Below, piece after piece: positions 52,483 through 61,908 of a stretch of DNA of 64,000 nucleotides (position 1 is the first letter of the stretch; every line of letters begins with the position of its first letter). The stretch lies in NCBI GenBank assembly GCA_964414785.1, contig CAYPXZ010000001.1:62001-126000 (forward strand), in the 5' to 3' direction. The position numbers and the translations under genes were made by a program. The notes below the pieces were generated by a model that was not told where the DNA came from, did not search any database, and saw only the letters and a list, made by a program, of their open reading frames with translations. Source of the DNA: Palsa-1447 sp964414785 (GTDB lineage: Bacteria; Verrucomicrobiota; Verrucomicrobiia; Opitutales; Opitutaceae).

Positions 52483-53499
52483 ATGGCCGAAATCGACTAC
52501 ACCAAGCTCACCCGCCAGCAGAAGCTCGCGGTCTTCCTGATCTGCATCGGCTCCGACGCCGCGGCGGAGGTGCTCAAGCACTTTGACGACAACGAGGTGG
52601 AGGTGATCTGCCGCGAGATGTCGGGCTTCCCCATGATCGGCGAGAACGTGATGAAGCAGGCGATCGAGGAATTCTCGGGCGTCGTCGCGACGAGCGCCGG
52701 GTCCGTCCTCGGAGGGATGCCCTACGCCCAGCGGGCACTCGAGATCGCGAAGGGGGACTACAAGGCCTCCTCGATCCTCGGACGCGTCGGCCCGGTCGGG
52801 ACCTCCGTGGAGGTCATCAAGGAGATCTCCGAGATGGAGGGCCGCCAGATCTTCAACCTGATCAAGAACGAGCAGCCGCAGACGATCGCCTTCCTGCTCT
52901 CCTACCTCGATCCCGCCAAGGCAGGCGAGGTGTTCGCGCTCCTTAGCCCCGACCTGAGGGAGGAAGTCATCGAGCGCCTCGGCACCATCGAGTCGACCTC
53001 GCTGGACCTCGTGAGCAAGATCGTGCGCTCGCTCGGGAAGCACTTCAACAGCAAGGCGCGCCCCTCGTTCCACCACAGCGGCGGCATCAGGGCGGTCGCG
53101 GGACTGCTCAACACCCTAGAGAAGGAGATGTCGAAGACGCTCCTCACGCGCCTCGAGGAGCGCAATTCGACGCTCGGGGCCGCCATCCGAAAGAAGCTCT
53201 TCAGCTTCGAGGACCTCAACCGCCTCACGGCCGCCGACCTGCAGCGCGTGCTGCGCGAGGTCGACACCAGCAACCTGGCGATCTCCATGAAGTCCGCCAG
53301 CGAGCCGCTTAGGGAGAAGATCTATGCGGGCCTATCCAAGCGCGCCGCGGAGGGGCTCAAGGAGGAGATCGACCTGCTCGGGCCCGTGCGGCTGAAGGAC
53401 GTCGAGGCCGCGCAGGACGTCATCATCCAGGCGGTCCGAAAGCTCGAGGAGGAGGGACAGATCTCCCTCGACTCGGAATCACAGGCCCTGGTCGCCTGA
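52483..53499 (+). CDS. fliG: Flagellar motor switch protein FliG
   Basis: 338 residues. The middle domain has NEQPQTIAFLLSYLDPAKAG (the EHPQ-like motif reads EQPQ). The C-terminal domain shows FSFEDLNRLTAADLQRVLRE with alternating charged residues for the stator, ending LLGPVRLKDVEAAQDVIIQA. FliG transmits torque between stator and the C-ring. Confidence 0.96.
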   Translation: MAEIDYTKLTRQQKLAVFLICIGSDAAAEVLKHFDDNEVEVICREMSGFPMIGENVMKQAIEEFSGVVATSAGSVLGGMPYAQRALEIAKGDYKASSILGRVGPVGTSVEVIKEISEMEGRQIFNLIKNEQPQTIAFLLSYLDPAKAGEVFALLSPDLREEVIERLGTIESTSLDLVSKIVRSLGKHFNSKARPSFHHSGGIRAVAGLLNTLEKEMSKTLLTRLEERNSTLGAAIRKKLFSFEDLNRLTAADLQRVLREVDTSNLAISMKSASEPLREKIYAGLSKRAAEGLKEEIDLLGPVRLKDVEAAQDVIIQAVRKLEEEGQISLDSESQALVA

Positions 53500-53577
53500 C
53501 CGACAGGCTGCCGCCACGACACGTGAAACTTACCCCCGCAACGCATCCCCGCCGCCCGGCGGCCTAGGGCGCAGACC

Positions 53578-54159
53578 ATGGCCCTGAACAAGCTCATCGC
53601 CTTTGACCGCCCCCTGTCGGGCGCCATCGTCCCCGGGGGCGCGCAGCGCGTCTACACCGAGGCCGAGACGGCCGAGCGGGCGGAAACGGCGTACCGGCGC
53701 GGGGTTGACGCGACGCGCGCGTCGGCGGACCAGCAGATGGTCGAATTCCGGCACGACATGGAGCAGCTGAGCGACCGGGTGCTCAAGCAGCTGAGCGCGC
53801 TCGAGGCCTCCCTCCTGGCCGAGGTGGGCGAGGCCCTGCCGGTGCTCGCCGTCGAGATCGCCAAGCGGCTCCTTTCCGGGTACGAGCCGCCCCCCGAGGT
53901 GGTGAGCCGCCTGTGCCAGGAGGCTCTCGAGCAGCTCTATCCCGAGAGGGAGGGCCTTGAGCTCTCGCTCTCGGAGCGGGACGCGGTGCTGCTCAACTCG
54001 CTCAACCCCGACTGGCTCAAGCGCTACCCGAACCTGCGCATCCGCGGCGACTCGGCGCTCGCCCCGGGCGACTGCCAGATCCGAAGCCGCTTCGGGCTGA
54101 CCGACGCGCGCCGGGACACGAAGCTGGCGACGCTCACCCACCACCTGACGGGCGCCTGA
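53578..54159 (+). CDS. fliH: Flagellar export ATPase regulator FliH
   Basis: 193 residues placed directly before fliI (3 bases). The N-terminal helical stalk (AETAERAETAYRRGVDATRA, EQLSDRVLKQLSALEASLLA) and the C-terminal domain (VEIAKRLLSGYEPPPEVV, then LSERDAVLLNSLNPDWLKRY and GDSALAPGDCQIRSRFG) match FliH/V-ATPase subunit E-like proteins. FliH dimers bind and regulate FliI and dock it to the export gate. Confidence 0.88.
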   Translation: MALNKLIAFDRPLSGAIVPGGAQRVYTEAETAERAETAYRRGVDATRASADQQMVEFRHDMEQLSDRVLKQLSALEASLLAEVGEALPVLAVEIAKRLLSGYEPPPEVVSRLCQEALEQLYPEREGLELSLSERDAVLLNSLNPDWLKRYPNLRIRGDSALAPGDCQIRSRFGLTDARRDTKLATLTHHLTGA

Positions 54160-54162
54160 GCC

Positions 54163-55485
54163 ATGACCCCTTCAATCGCCCCAATCGTCGACGTCCTGCG
54201 CACGCGGGTAAGGCACATGCCTCCCGTGCAGCGGGTGGGCGCCGTCACCAGCGTCACGGGCCTTATCATCGAGTCCGAGGGCCCCAACGTCGGGCTCGGG
54301 GACCTGTGCATCGTGCGTTCGCCGCGCACCGATTTTTCGCTGCAGGCCGAGGTGGTCGGCTTCCGCGAGCACCGCGTGCTCCTGATGCCCCTGGGCGAGA
54401 CCGCGGGCCTGCACGTCGGGTGCGAGGTGGCGGCCGACGACCGCCCGCCGATTCCGAGGCCGGGCCCGGAACTTCTTGGCCGCGTGCTGGATGCGCTCGG
54501 CAGGCCTGTGGACGGGCTGGGCATGATCCCCGTGGACCGCATGGAGCACAGCACGACCCCGCCGCACCCGCTGCGCCGCCAGCGGATCCTCCAGTCCCTG
54601 ACGACGGGCGTCCGGGCGGTCGACGCCTTCACCCCCATGGGGCGGGGCCAGCGCATGGGCCTCTTCGCCGGCTCGGGCGTCGGCAAGTCGACGCTCCTCG
54701 GCATGATAGCCAGGGGCTGCACCGCGGACGTCGTCGTCGTGGGCCTGGTCGGTGAGCGCGGACGCGAGGTCCGCGAGTTCATAGAGAAGGACTTGGGGCC
54801 CGAGGGCATGAAGCGCTCGGTCGTCGTCGTCGCCACCTCCGACTCTTCGGCCCCGCTTCGGCTGCGGGCGGCCTTCACGGCCACCGCGATCGCGGAGTCC
54901 TACCGGGACCAGGGCAAGAACGTGATGCTCATGATGGATTCGGTGACCCGCTTTGCCATGGCACAACGCGAGATCGGACTGGCCATCGGGGAGCCGCCCG
55001 CGACCCGCGGCTACACGCCCTCCGTGTTTGCCATGCTCCCGCGCCTGCTCGAGCGCTCCGGCACGGGCGAATCCGGCTCCATCACGGCGCTCTACACGGT
55101 CCTCGTCGAGGGCGACGACATGAACGAGCCGGTCGCCGACGCGGTGCGGGGCATCCTCGACGGGCACCTCGTCCTCTCCCGACAGCTCGCGCATTTCAAT
55201 CACTATCCGGCGATCGACGTGCTCGAGAGCGTGAGCCGGCTTTCGCGCGACGTGTGCTCCGCCGACGAGCTCGAAGGCGCTGCCCGGGCCAGGGAGCACA
55301 TGGCGCTCTACCGCAAGAACGAGGACCTCATCTCGATCGGCGCCTACCAAAAGGGCGTCAACGCCGAGCTCGACCTGGCGATAGCCAAGCACGAGCCGCT
55401 TCGCAAATTTCTCCGCCAGGGGGTGAACGAGCTGACCCCCCGCGCGGAGTCCTTCAACCGGCTCAAGACGGTCCTCCAGCCATGA
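54163..55485 (+). CDS. fliI: Flagellum-specific export ATPase FliI
   Basis: 440 residues. Walker A GLFAGSGVGKSTLLGMIARG and Walker B VMLMMDSVTRFAMAQREIGL, followed by GEPPATRGYTPSVFAMLPRL, are diagnostic of F1-like type III ATPases. The C-terminal ARAREHMALYRKNEDLISIG region binds FliJ and substrates. The stop overlaps the fliJ start (ATGA). Confidence 0.97.
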   Translation: MTPSIAPIVDVLRTRVRHMPPVQRVGAVTSVTGLIIESEGPNVGLGDLCIVRSPRTDFSLQAEVVGFREHRVLLMPLGETAGLHVGCEVAADDRPPIPRPGPELLGRVLDALGRPVDGLGMIPVDRMEHSTTPPHPLRRQRILQSLTTGVRAVDAFTPMGRGQRMGLFAGSGVGKSTLLGMIARGCTADVVVVGLVGERGREVREFIEKDLGPEGMKRSVVVVATSDSSAPLRLRAAFTATAIAESYRDQGKNVMLMMDSVTRFAMAQREIGLAIGEPPATRGYTPSVFAMLPRLLERSGTGESGSITALYTVLVEGDDMNEPVADAVRGILDGHLVLSRQLAHFNHYPAIDVLESVSRLSRDVCSADELEGAARAREHMALYRKNEDLISIGAYQKGVNAELDLAIAKHEPLRKFLRQGVNELTPRAESFNRLKTVLQP

Positions 55486-55934
55486 AAAAATTCCGCTTTC
55501 CCCTCCGGCCCGTGGCCGTAATCCGAGGGCACGCAGAGCTTCGCGCCCGGGAGGCGCTTGCAGCCGCAATCCATGTCTACATGGAGGCGGAAGAGAAGCT
55601 TGCCACCACGCGGACGAGGATCGCCCGCCTGGAGGACGGCCTCTTTTCAAACCGCGGCACCCTCTTCCGGGCGACCGAGGCCGCGGCGCTCTACCGCGTC
55701 TACCGTTCGGAGCGCCAGGCTGAGATGGGCGTCGAGCGCGACGTCATCGAGGCCCGCGACTTCATGGAGAAGCGCCGCGGCGAGTACATCGAGGCCCACC
55801 GCCAGCTCGATGCCGTCAACCGCCTCGAGGAGAGGGGCCGCGCCCGCCACCGCGCCGAAGGCCTGCGCATCGAACAGCTCCAGATCGACGAAATTGCCGG
55901 CTACGCAATGGCCAGGCGCTCCGCACTCACATGA
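55482..55934 (+). CDS. fliJ: Flagellar export protein FliJ
   Basis: 150 residues from the ATG at 55482 overlapping the fliI stop. It begins KKFRFPLRPVAVIRGHAELR, the typical FliJ opening, and forms one long antiparallel coiled coil (EEKLATTRTRIARLEDGLFS, RRGEYIEAHRQLDAVNRLEE). It fits the central-stalk role in the FliI hexamer. It overlaps the next start by 4 bases. Confidence 0.88.
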   Translation: MKKFRFPLRPVAVIRGHAELRAREALAAAIHVYMEAEEKLATTRTRIARLEDGLFSNRGTLFRATEAAALYRVYRSERQAEMGVERDVIEARDFMEKRRGEYIEAHRQLDAVNRLEERGRARHRAEGLRIEQLQIDEIAGYAMARRSALT

Positions 55935-56536
55935 CAAAGCTGATACAGAACCCCGTCATCGTCTCAACGGTCGCGCTCCTGATGGGCGTCATCGCCGGCA
56001 TCCTGCCCCTGTGGCGCGCCGGCGATAGGCTCGTGGCCCAGGCGATCGCAAGCCACATCCAGAAGGCCAAGACAAGCAAGGTCCAGGGCTGGGATTTTTG
56101 GACCATCGAGGTCGACAACCTGGCCTCCGAGCTGAAGGACGAGAAGGCCCGCCTTGCCAAGCAGTCCGACTTGCTCGACCAGCGCGCCGCCCGGCTCGCC
56201 GGGGAGCAGCAGGAGCTCGAGAAGGTCCGCTCGAGCATCGAGGGGATGCGCAAGGAGATCGCCGACAAGGTCATCGAGATCCAGGCCGACGAGGGCAAGA
56301 ACCTGCGCGGCCTCTCGCAGACCTACGCCAACCTCTCGCCTAAGGCGGCCGTGGCCATCATCCGCGAGATGGATGACGTGACGGTCGTCAAGATACTCTC
56401 CCTGATGAAGCCCGACATCATCGCTCCGATCTTCGAGGAGATGAGCAAGACCAGCGACAAGGACGGCCTGCTTGCCCACCGGGCGGCGGTCATCTCCGAG
56501 AAGCTGCGCCTCATGAAATCCAACAAGGCGCCGTAA
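55931..56536 (+). CDS. MotE-like membrane coiled-coil protein
   Basis: 201 residues. One N-terminal membrane helix (VIVSTVALLMGVIAGILPLW), a long periplasmic or cytoplasmic coiled coil at about 60-125 (ELKDEKARLAKQSDLLDQRA), then an MgtE-N/MotE-like module (LSPKAAVAIIREMDDVTVVK, MKPDIIAPIFEEM). Similar proteins between fliJ and fliK are annotated MotE, FlbB or magnesium-transporter-like and act with the stator or motor. It is coupled to fliJ by a 4-base overlap. Confidence 0.75.
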   Translation: MTKLIQNPVIVSTVALLMGVIAGILPLWRAGDRLVAQAIASHIQKAKTSKVQGWDFWTIEVDNLASELKDEKARLAKQSDLLDQRAARLAGEQQELEKVRSSIEGMRKEIADKVIEIQADEGKNLRGLSQTYANLSPKAAVAIIREMDDVTVVKILSLMKPDIIAPIFEEMSKTSDKDGLLAHRAAVISEKLRLMKSNKAP

Positions 56537-56607
56537 ATTTCCCAAGCTAAACCCAAACCCTTGCGCCAGGGACGGCGCGCCAAGGATTCCATGGATGGAA
56601 GACCTTC

Positions 56608-58077
56608 ATGACCTCTTCCATTCCAGCACCTTCTTCAAGCACGACCGTCAACCAGGATAGCGGGCAGGCCAGCCCGCTGACCGACGACTTCGCCTCGTCC
56701 CTGGGCAGCCCCGCGCAAGGGGGGCCGTCCGGTGGGGGATCCCCCGCAACGTTTGACAGCCTCCTGAACCCGGGCAGCGACGACGCGCCGGCCCCTAAGC
56801 CGGCCGCCGCGGCGCCGAGCCAACCGGCTGACGAGTCCGTCGCCGTGGCCCAGCCCGGGGTCCGGATCAAGGACCTGACGGCGGGATCGCCATCCGGCGC
56901 GCAGGCGGACGACGCCCCCACGCCCGGCGGCCAGGGCCCGAAACGGGACTTGCTGGAGAGCATTGCGTCCCTGATTACGCCGCTGTGGACGCCCCCGCAG
57001 CAGCCCGTGCCCGGGTCGGCGGCGCCGCAAGGCGCTGCCGGAACCGGCGCGGGTGCCGTTCCAGTCGGTCCGTTCGCCGCCGGAACCCCGGCCATGCAGG
57101 GGGCATACGGAAAGCTTGTGGCTGCGATCAAGGCCGGCGCCACCGAGGTCCAGGCTTCCGGAATCCCAACGTCAGCAGGGGACGAAATCCCGGGCCAGAC
57201 ACCGGTCGCAACGACGGGTTTGCCGGCGGCCCCGGGAATGGCGGCGGCACCCGCGGCATCGGCAGTTTCCGGGCAGATCCTGGGCGCCGCGCTCTACACG
57301 GAAAAAATTGCCGCAGGACCGGCCGGGAGCCCGGCCGTCTCCAGCGGGGCAATTTCCGGGCTGAAAAAAAACTTTCTAACATCTGTGGGCCAAAAGGTTA
57401 AGGATGATGGTGAGCCCGATGGCATCGGCATTGCTAAATCGAGCCCGAACATGCTTCCCGCCTACACAAACAGCCGTCAGATGCCCGGGTTCCCGGTCGC
57501 GGCAGCCACGGGCTCGCCCGCCGTCGGGCCCCAGCCCGGCTCCGCCGTGGCGCAGGCACCGGCCACCCCCGTGACCCCGACGCTGGCGCCGGTGTTGGCC
57601 CAAAGGGCTGTCGAGACCGTGCTCAACGTCGTTGACGCGCAGCAGACGACGGCGGGGCAGGGTGGCGTGGTCAAGCTGGACTTCAATTTTGGAGGAGAGG
57701 CGCTTGCGGTCCACGTCCAGATGCGCGGCGGAGAGGTCCACACCGAATTCCGCACGAACTCGCCCGAATTGCGCTCCGCGCTTTCCTCGGAGTGGCGCGC
57801 CGCGGCCGGCCAGCGCGACCCCGAGGGCGTCCGCCTCGTCGAGCCCGTGTTCGCATCCGCCGAGGGCGGGACAAGCACGGCCAACGGCGATGCATCCCAC
57901 AGCAGCTTCTCGTCGCAGCAACAGAATCCGCAGCAGCAGTCTCAGGGGCCGGGACAGTCCCTTTCCCTTGGATCCACCCGCGCGTTCTCCCCTTCACCGG
58001 CCGAGGACCCATCGGAGGGCTCCATGCCTTCCCCGATCATGCTCCCCACTTCCCAACACCTAGCGGCAGTCGCCTAA
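56608..58077 (+). CDS. fliK: Flagellar hook-length control protein FliK
   Basis: 489 residues. The N-terminal 330 are low-complexity, Pro/Ala/Gly/Ser-rich, as expected for the molecular ruler. The C-terminal domain (about 345-410) reads GGVVKLDFNFGGEALAVHVQ, VHTEFRTNSPELRSALSSEW, the Flg_hook pattern that contacts FlhB. The last 70 residues are Gln/Ser-rich. Position before flgD and flgE is standard. Confidence 0.88.
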   Translation: MTSSIPAPSSSTTVNQDSGQASPLTDDFASSLGSPAQGGPSGGGSPATFDSLLNPGSDDAPAPKPAAAAPSQPADESVAVAQPGVRIKDLTAGSPSGAQADDAPTPGGQGPKRDLLESIASLITPLWTPPQQPVPGSAAPQGAAGTGAGAVPVGPFAAGTPAMQGAYGKLVAAIKAGATEVQASGIPTSAGDEIPGQTPVATTGLPAAPGMAAAPAASAVSGQILGAALYTEKIAAGPAGSPAVSSGAISGLKKNFLTSVGQKVKDDGEPDGIGIAKSSPNMLPAYTNSRQMPGFPVAAATGSPAVGPQPGSAVAQAPATPVTPTLAPVLAQRAVETVLNVVDAQQTTAGQGGVVKLDFNFGGEALAVHVQMRGGEVHTEFRTNSPELRSALSSEWRAAAGQRDPEGVRLVEPVFASAEGGTSTANGDASHSSFSSQQQNPQQQSQGPGQSLSLGSTRAFSPSPAEDPSEGSMPSPIMLPTSQHLAAVA

Positions 58078-58083
58078 ACCACT

Positions 58084-58566
58084 ATGTCCGTCACATCCGC
58101 CACAAGCACCCCCCCCGCATCGACCTCGATCGCCAACATCACGGGCTCGACGACAGCCGGGACGCCAACCCCCCAAAAGACCCTCTCCGCCCAGGACTTC
58201 ATGCAGCTGCTCACGGTCCAGATGCAGAACCAGGACCCAACCACTCCGATGGACAGCAACCAGGAGATGCAGCAGATCGTGCAGATCAGCTCGATGCAGA
58301 ACATGTCGACGATGTCGACGGACCTCTCGCAGATGACGGCCAGCCAGACGTGGTCGCTCGCCAATTCCTACCTCGGCAGGCAGGTGACCTTGAGCAATTC
58401 GTCCGGCGCCCCGATCACCGGCTCGATCACCGCCATCGACACCAGCGGCGCCTCACCGCAGGTGCAGGTCAACGGCACCTACTATCCCCTGGCCAACGTC
58501 ACCAACATCCAGCTGCCGGGAACAACGCCCGCCCCTTCAACAACCACCAGCCCGACATCGAGCTGA
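58084..58566 (+). CDS. flgD: Hook-capping protein FlgD
   Basis: 160 residues. N-terminal FlgD motif: LSAQDFMQLLTVQMQNQDPT with TPMDSNQEMQQIVQISSMQN. The rest is LANSYLGRQVTLSNSSGAPI and a short beta domain. It is shorter than the 220-230 residues of enteric FlgD, so the C-terminal tudor/FnIII part is reduced. It starts 6 bases after fliK and promotes hook polymerisation. Confidence 0.92.
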   Translation: MSVTSATSTPPASTSIANITGSTTAGTPTPQKTLSAQDFMQLLTVQMQNQDPTTPMDSNQEMQQIVQISSMQNMSTMSTDLSQMTASQTWSLANSYLGRQVTLSNSSGAPITGSITAIDTSGASPQVQVNGTYYPLANVTNIQLPGTTPAPSTTTSPTSS

Positions 58567-58596
58567 TTCGCTTAAAACTCAACACACACAAAACCC

Positions 58597-59472
58597 ATGT
58601 CACTATTCGGCACACTCAACACGGCGGTCAGCGCCCTCTCCTCATTCAGCACCGGGATGGACGTCGTCGGCAACAACATCGCCAACGTCAACACCATCGG
58701 CTTCAAGGGCTCCTCGGCGAGCTTCGAGGACAGCTTCAGCAACACCCTCCAGGCCTCGGCCCCGGCAAGCGGCACGTCGTCGACGGAGCCGGCCATCCAG
58801 GTCGGCACGGGCGTGCAGATCGCGGGCATCACGACGAACTACTCCCAGGGCACCCTCGACAGCACGGGTAACACCACCGACCTCGCGGTGAGCGGCAACG
58901 GCTTCTTCATCGTGAAGGACGCTTCCGCCGGAACGCAGTACGCCACGCGGGACGGCCAGTTCAGCGTCGACGGCAACGGATACCTGGTCACCCAGGGCGG
59001 CCAGCGCGTGCAGGGCTACGTCGGCGGCTCGAGCGCCTCGCCCCTCGGCACGACGGTCGGCGACATCCGCATCGGCCAGAACCCCCCGTCCGGGACGAGC
59101 CTCCAGTCGATCTCGATCGACACCGCGGGGCACGTCGTCGAGTCGTACTCGGACGGCACGAGCGCCACGACGAACCAGGTGCTCCTCCAGAACTTCAGCG
59201 ACACCGCCGCTCTCATGAGCAGCGGCAACAACCTGTACACGGGCCTTGCCGCGGCGGCGCCCGTCGGCGGCGGCATCCTCGCGGGCAGTAACGCCCCCTC
59301 CTCCAGCGGCCTGGGCGCCATCCAGTCCGGGTCCCTCGAGGCTTCGAACGTCGACCTCACTCAGCAGTTCTCGAACCTGATCACGATGCAGAGGAGCTTC
59401 CAGGCAAGCGCCCGCCTGATCACGGTCTCCGACACCGTCCTGGACGACGTCGTCAATCTCAAGCGGAGCTAA
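58597..59472 (+). CDS. flgE: Flagellar hook protein FlgE (short form)
   Basis: 291 residues. N terminus: FSTGMDVVGNNIANVNTIGF with KGSSASFEDSFSNTLQASA. Centre: NTTDLAVSGNGFFIVKDASA. C terminus: SLEASNVDLTQQFSNLITMQ followed by RSFQASARLITVSDTVLDDV. Context after flgD and the NTIGFKGSSASFED form favour hook protein over FlgF or FlgG. It lacks the large outer D2 domain of enteric FlgE (about 400 residues), matching the minimal flagellin. Confidence 0.85.
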   Translation: MSLFGTLNTAVSALSSFSTGMDVVGNNIANVNTIGFKGSSASFEDSFSNTLQASAPASGTSSTEPAIQVGTGVQIAGITTNYSQGTLDSTGNTTDLAVSGNGFFIVKDASAGTQYATRDGQFSVDGNGYLVTQGGQRVQGYVGGSSASPLGTTVGDIRIGQNPPSGTSLQSISIDTAGHVVESYSDGTSATTNQVLLQNFSDTAALMSSGNNLYTGLAAAAPVGGGILAGSNAPSSSGLGAIQSGSLEASNVDLTQQFSNLITMQRSFQASARLITVSDTVLDDVVNLKRS

Positions 59473-59585
59473 GCCACGGCTGACATTGTCCCGCGAGGCG
59501 AGGGTGGAGGGAGCGCTTACCCGAGCCTTCCACCCCCAAGACCGCCGGACACCCCCGTCACCCCCCAAAAACACTTCATCCGAAC

Positions 59586-60206
59586 ATGGCTGCGAAAACA
59601 GAGGCAAAGGAACACAAGGAGGCGCCCGGCGCCCAGGAGAAGAAGGACGGCCCAGCCGACGCCACGGCGAGCGCAGGCCCTGTCGCCGCTTCCCCGCTCA
59701 AGGCCTGGCTCCCGGCGATCGCTTCGATCGTCCTCGCCCCCGCGGCGACCTTCGCCGTCGCCCAGTTCGTCCTCCTGCCCAGGATGCAGCTGAAACTCTC
59801 TGCCCCGGTCGCCGACCGCGCGGCCCCGGAAGGCACCGCGACAGCCGCGGCCGAAGAGGGTTCGCCAAAGGGCGGCAAGGACGAGAAGGCCGGTCCTGGT
59901 GCGGGCAGCTACGAGTTCAACAACGTGGTCGTCAACCTGGCCGGCACCATGGGCACGCGCTACCTAAAGACCAGCTTTGTGGTCACCGGGGCCGACAAGG
60001 CCGCGAACCTAAAGGGCATATTTGACGGGCAGAAGGCCAAGCTCACCGATATCACGCTGAACGTCCTTTCGTCCCTCACGCTCGCCGACCTCGAGGAGCC
60101 GGGCGCCAAGAACGTCCTGCGCGAGAAGCTCGTCGCCGCCTACAACCAGGCCTTGGACAAGCGCATCGTCGATCAGGTCTATTTCTCGGACTTCGTCATT
60201 CAGTAA
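59586..60206 (+). CDS. fliL: Flagellar basal-body protein FliL
   Basis: 206 residues. A charged, disordered cytoplasmic N terminus (about 45 residues), one membrane helix (AIASIVLAPAATFAVAQFVL), then a periplasmic stomatin-like domain: YEFNNVVVNLAGTMGTRYLK, DITLNVLSSLTLADLEEPGA and VDQVYFSDFVIQ. FliL encircles and stabilises stators. The N terminus is longer than usual. It lies 19 bases before fliM. Confidence 0.9.
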   Translation: MAAKTEAKEHKEAPGAQEKKDGPADATASAGPVAASPLKAWLPAIASIVLAPAATFAVAQFVLLPRMQLKLSAPVADRAAPEGTATAAAEEGSPKGGKDEKAGPGAGSYEFNNVVVNLAGTMGTRYLKTSFVVTGADKAANLKGIFDGQKAKLTDITLNVLSSLTLADLEEPGAKNVLREKLVAAYNQALDKRIVDQVYFSDFVIQ

Positions 60207-60224
60207 CCCCCTTTCCCGCGCCCC

Positions 60225-61271
60225 ATGGCCGACGACCCAAACACACCCGCCTCAGACTATCTCGACCAATCCGAGATCGACAGGCTGCTCGCGCAGAGCA
60301 CGGAGTCGTCGGCGTCGAAGTCGATGCTCATCCACGCCAATGGCAGGCGCGGGGATGCGACCACCGCGGCGAAGGTCGAGGCCTATGATTTTCGCAACCC
60401 CGTCTTCCTCTCCGAGGTCGAGCTTCGGCGGCTGCGCCTGATGCACGAGGACTACATCCGCTACCTGAGCGCGAGACTCTCGCTCTTCCTGCGCATGGAG
60501 TTCAGCCTCAAGATGGCGAAGCTGACCACGGTCACGTACTCGAAGTTCGTGGAGGCGCTGCCGAGCCCGACCCACATTTGCCTTTTCAAGGCCGAGCCCC
60601 TCGTGGGCGTCGGCGTCCTCGACATCAATCCGAGGCTGGCTCTGACCATTGCCGACCGCCTCCTCGGGGGTCACGGCCACTCCGTCAAGGCCGAGCGCTA
60701 CCTCACCGAGATCGAGATGGCGCTCCTGGAGGACGTGATCATGATCGTCCTGGAGGAATGGTGCGGCCAGTGGAAGGTCGAGGCGGACCTCCATTCGCAG
60801 ATCATCGGCCACGAGAACAACGGGCGCTTTCTGCAGACGTCCCCCAAGGACGCGATCATCCTGGCCCTGGCGCTGGAGGTCAATTTTTGCGACTGCTCGG
60901 AGCAGATGCAGATAGGGGTTCCCTATTACACCATCGAGCCGCTCATCAAGAAGATGCAGGCGCGCTGGCACAAGGACACCTCGATATCCAGTGTCGAGAA
61001 GCGGTCCAGCTGGCAGAAGACCTACGACCACATCAAGATGCCGGTGCGCGCCGAATGGGATGCGCTCGACCTCTCCCTGCGGGAGGTCAACAGCCTGCGC
61101 GTCGGCGACGTCGTCGAGCTGCCCGCATCGCTCATGCAGGACACACGCCTGCTCCTCAACGGCACCCACAAATTCTCAGGCACCGTCGGGTTAGACACCG
61201 ACCGTGTCGCCGTCCAGATCACGAAGAAAATCAACCCTCACCACGAGGGCCCCAACCGCCTCCTAACATGA
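60225..61271 (+). CDS. fliM: Flagellar motor switch protein FliM
   Basis: 348 residues. The N-terminal CheY-P docking peptide is present (SDYLDQSEIDRLLAQS). The middle domain carries DFRNPVFLSEVELRRLRLMH, GVGVLDINPRLALTIADRLL and GGHGH. The C-terminal SpoA domain ends LRVGDVVELPASLMQDTRLL. FliM binds CheY-P to reverse rotation. Its stop overlaps the fliN start (ATGATG). Confidence 0.96.
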   Translation: MADDPNTPASDYLDQSEIDRLLAQSTESSASKSMLIHANGRRGDATTAAKVEAYDFRNPVFLSEVELRRLRLMHEDYIRYLSARLSLFLRMEFSLKMAKLTTVTYSKFVEALPSPTHICLFKAEPLVGVGVLDINPRLALTIADRLLGGHGHSVKAERYLTEIEMALLEDVIMIVLEEWCGQWKVEADLHSQIIGHENNGRFLQTSPKDAIILALALEVNFCDCSEQMQIGVPYYTIEPLIKKMQARWHKDTSISSVEKRSSWQKTYDHIKMPVRAEWDALDLSLREVNSLRVGDVVELPASLMQDTRLLLNGTHKFSGTVGLDTDRVAVQITKKINPHHEGPNRLLT

Positions 61272-61522
61272 TGGAAGAAAAGACACTTGATATCGTCCTC
61301 GACGTGAAGGTGAAGGTCACGGTCCAGCTTGGATCCTGCCTTCTGCCGATGCGCGACGTCCTGGAGCTGGCCCCCGGCTCCATCGTCCAGCTCAACCAGC
61401 ACGCGAGCGACCCCGTCGGCCTCTATGTGAACGACAAGCTTGTCGCCTACGGCGAGGTCGTCGTGGTCGAGGACAACTTCGGCATCAAGATCACGGAGCT
61501 CGTGGGCGGCGAGAAGCCATGA
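61268..61522 (+). CDS. fliN: Flagellar motor switch protein FliN
   Basis: 84 residues, just the SpoA domain: LDVKVKVTVQLGSCLLPMRD, VLELAPGSIVQLNQHASDPV and YGEVVVVEDNFGIKITELV. A tandem ATG at 61268/61271 starts inside the fliM stop. It forms the bottom of the C-ring. It overlaps the fliO start by 4 bases. Confidence 0.95.
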   Translation: MMEEKTLDIVLDVKVKVTVQLGSCLLPMRDVLELAPGSIVQLNQHASDPVGLYVNDKLVAYGEVVVVEDNFGIKITELVGGEKP

Positions 61523-61908
61523 GGAGGATCGTCCTCCTTGTCGCAGTCCTGCTGCTGCCCCTTTCCGTCTCACGCGCCGAGGACCGGGTGATCTACCCCC
61601 GCACCTCCGGCGCTGCCGTCGGTCTCGTGCCGGAGAAGCCCGCGACGGGCGTCAGCCCGATGCTCCTGGTCTCGGCCCTCATCGCGGCCGCGGCGGGCGG
61701 ATGGCTCCTTTGGCGCCAGCGCCGGTCACCCCACGGCATCACGGGTTCCCAGGCGCGCAAGCTGTCGGTTGCGGAGTCCAGGCCCCTGGGCAACCGCCAG
61801 TACCTCGTGGTCGCCGACTACGAGGGCAAGAAATTCCTGCTGGGCGTCTGCCCAGGACGGATCGACCTGTTGTCCCCTATCGGGGATGACTCGAGAACGA
61901 CCCCATGA
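61519..61908 (+). CDS. fliO: Flagellar export-gate assembly protein FliO
   Basis: 129 residues. A signal-like N terminus (RRIVLLVAVLLLPLSVSRAE), one membrane helix (MLLVSALIAAAAGGWLLW), then a cytoplasmic FliO domain KLSVAESRPLGNRQYLVVAD with YEGKKFLLGVCPGRIDLLS. It assists FliP-ring assembly. Overlaps with both neighbours (ATGA) confirm its place between fliN and fliP. Confidence 0.88.
   Translation: MRRIVLLVAVLLLPLSVSRAEDRVIYPRTSGAAVGLVPEKPATGVSPMLLVSALIAAAAGGWLLWRQRRSPHGITGSQARKLSVAESRPLGNRQYLVVADYEGKKFLLGVCPGRIDLLSPIGDDSRTTP

Noticed and set aside
51109..53076. 655-codon open frame on the minus strand opposite fliF and fliG
   Set aside because: It is Arg/Gly/His/Asp-rich with no domain, lies entirely antisense to fliF and fliG, and is explained by strong G/C bias at third positions. 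The same reasoning removes minus-strand frames at 10179-12221, 12286-13332, 42055-43596 and 54172-55650, and plus-strand frames at 6395-7486 and 20197-21621.
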